Part shown: positions 63,594-64,000 of the stretch, piece after piece
How the letters are laid out: each line of letters opens with the position of its first letter
Numbering within the stretch: the first letter of the stretch is position 1
Source of the DNA: Pseudoips prasinana
Lineage: Eukaryota; Arthropoda; Insecta; Lepidoptera; Nolidae
Reading direction: 5' to 3'
Length of the DNA: 64,000 bases
Assembly: GCA_951640165.1 (NCBI GenBank)
Contig: OX621264.1
Coordinates: 1,555,001-1,619,000 of the forward strand
Position numbers and translations under genes: made by a program
The notes under the pieces: model-generated
The model's database searches: none
What the model was told of the DNA's origin: nothing
Seen by the model: only the letters and a program-made list of their open reading frames with translations

Positions 63594-63742
63594 GAAATGA
63601 CCAGGAATTGCCACTCTGCTCTAAACACTCGTTTCATCTATTTATTTCCTCTATACAATTATTATTACAGGTTTATAACCTAATGAAATAACTTAGAAAA
63701 CCTATTAAAATTGCAAATTACTTTTACTTGTTTATATCACAG

Positions 63743-64000
63743 ACGAAATAGAATAGAATAGAATTTTATTGAGAATAAAAACATGTTACATAAAATATAA
63801 ACCCACCAAACTGCATAGCAGTTTGTCGGCGGGATTAACGCTCGTTAACACCAATACAATAATTAAATTAATAAATACAAATAAAAAAGTAGAAAAAAGT
63901 AAACTAACACTAACTAAAACTAATAAAAACTAATACAACAATTTTAAGCGGAATTTAAGTAGTCACTGAGTAATATATTTTAAGTTTGTATTGAAATGTA
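63743..64000 (-). mobile_element. LINE 3' end with (ATTCT)n tail
   Basis: Minus strand ends CAATAAAATTCTATTCTATT; the body includes TAATCCCGCCGACAAACTGC. Continues beyond the window. Confidence 0.65.

Overview
This is an AT-rich eukaryotic nuclear window, almost certainly from a moth or butterfly. Evidence: an RTE-clade LINE with a (TGATGA)n tail, several tRNA-derived SINE families, Helitron-like repeats ending in a CCGCGG hairpin plus CTAG-T, PIF/Harbinger-like and mariner elements, and GT-AG introns. There is no bacterial, plasmid or viral signal and no CRISPR array. Most of the sequence is transposable elements of different ages, many nested in one another.

Only two host genes are supported, both on the minus strand. 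Gene B (coding exons at 15.53, 13.6, 13.0, 12.1, 11.5 and 10.7-10.28 kb) reads as a complete six-exon gene. All splice phases close to give 373 residues: three BED-type zinc fingers, an acidic linker and a C-terminal BESS-like helix motif. Gene A (55.2, 51.4, 49.6, 48.0, 9.3 and 8.4-7.86 kb) also closes in phase, to 467 residues. It has the same plan (three BED fingers, then a BESS-like motif) plus a serine/arginine-rich insert, but two of its fingers are split by introns. If the 48.0 to 9.3 kb join is right, gene B lies whole inside a ~38.6-kb intron of its paralogue on the same strand. BED finger plus BESS is the architecture of insulator proteins such as Drosophila BEAF-32; function here is inference.

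Layout: 1-1.0 kb, head-to-head Penelope-like element 3' ends (GIY-YIG) in a near-perfect inverted repeat. 1.56-2.48 kb, Tc1/mariner-type non-autonomous element (sister copy at 30.1-31.06 kb). 2.92-6.10 kb, full-length RTE LINE with an intact 991-codon ORF and 10-bp target duplication, inserted into an older RTE tail. 7.1-7.8 kb, RTE tail amplified into three 136-bp tandem units. 7.86-15.5 kb, gene A 3' exons and gene B. 16.8-20.5 kb, near-intact Daphne/CR1-group LINE (minus). 21.8-23.08 kb, mariner with two nonsense codons. 24.1-25.6 kb, Helitron-like repeat and a ~185-bp tandem array. 27.4-30.1 kb, I-group LINE (RT + RNase H) with a 5' inversion. 31-33.8 kb, nested TIR elements. 33.9-35.9 kb, satellite-like array invaded by a palindromic MITE. 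36-48 kb, SINE, MITE, Helitron and LINE-tail mosaic. 48-55.2 kb, gene A 5' exons among repeats. 55.5-64 kb, upstream repeats only.
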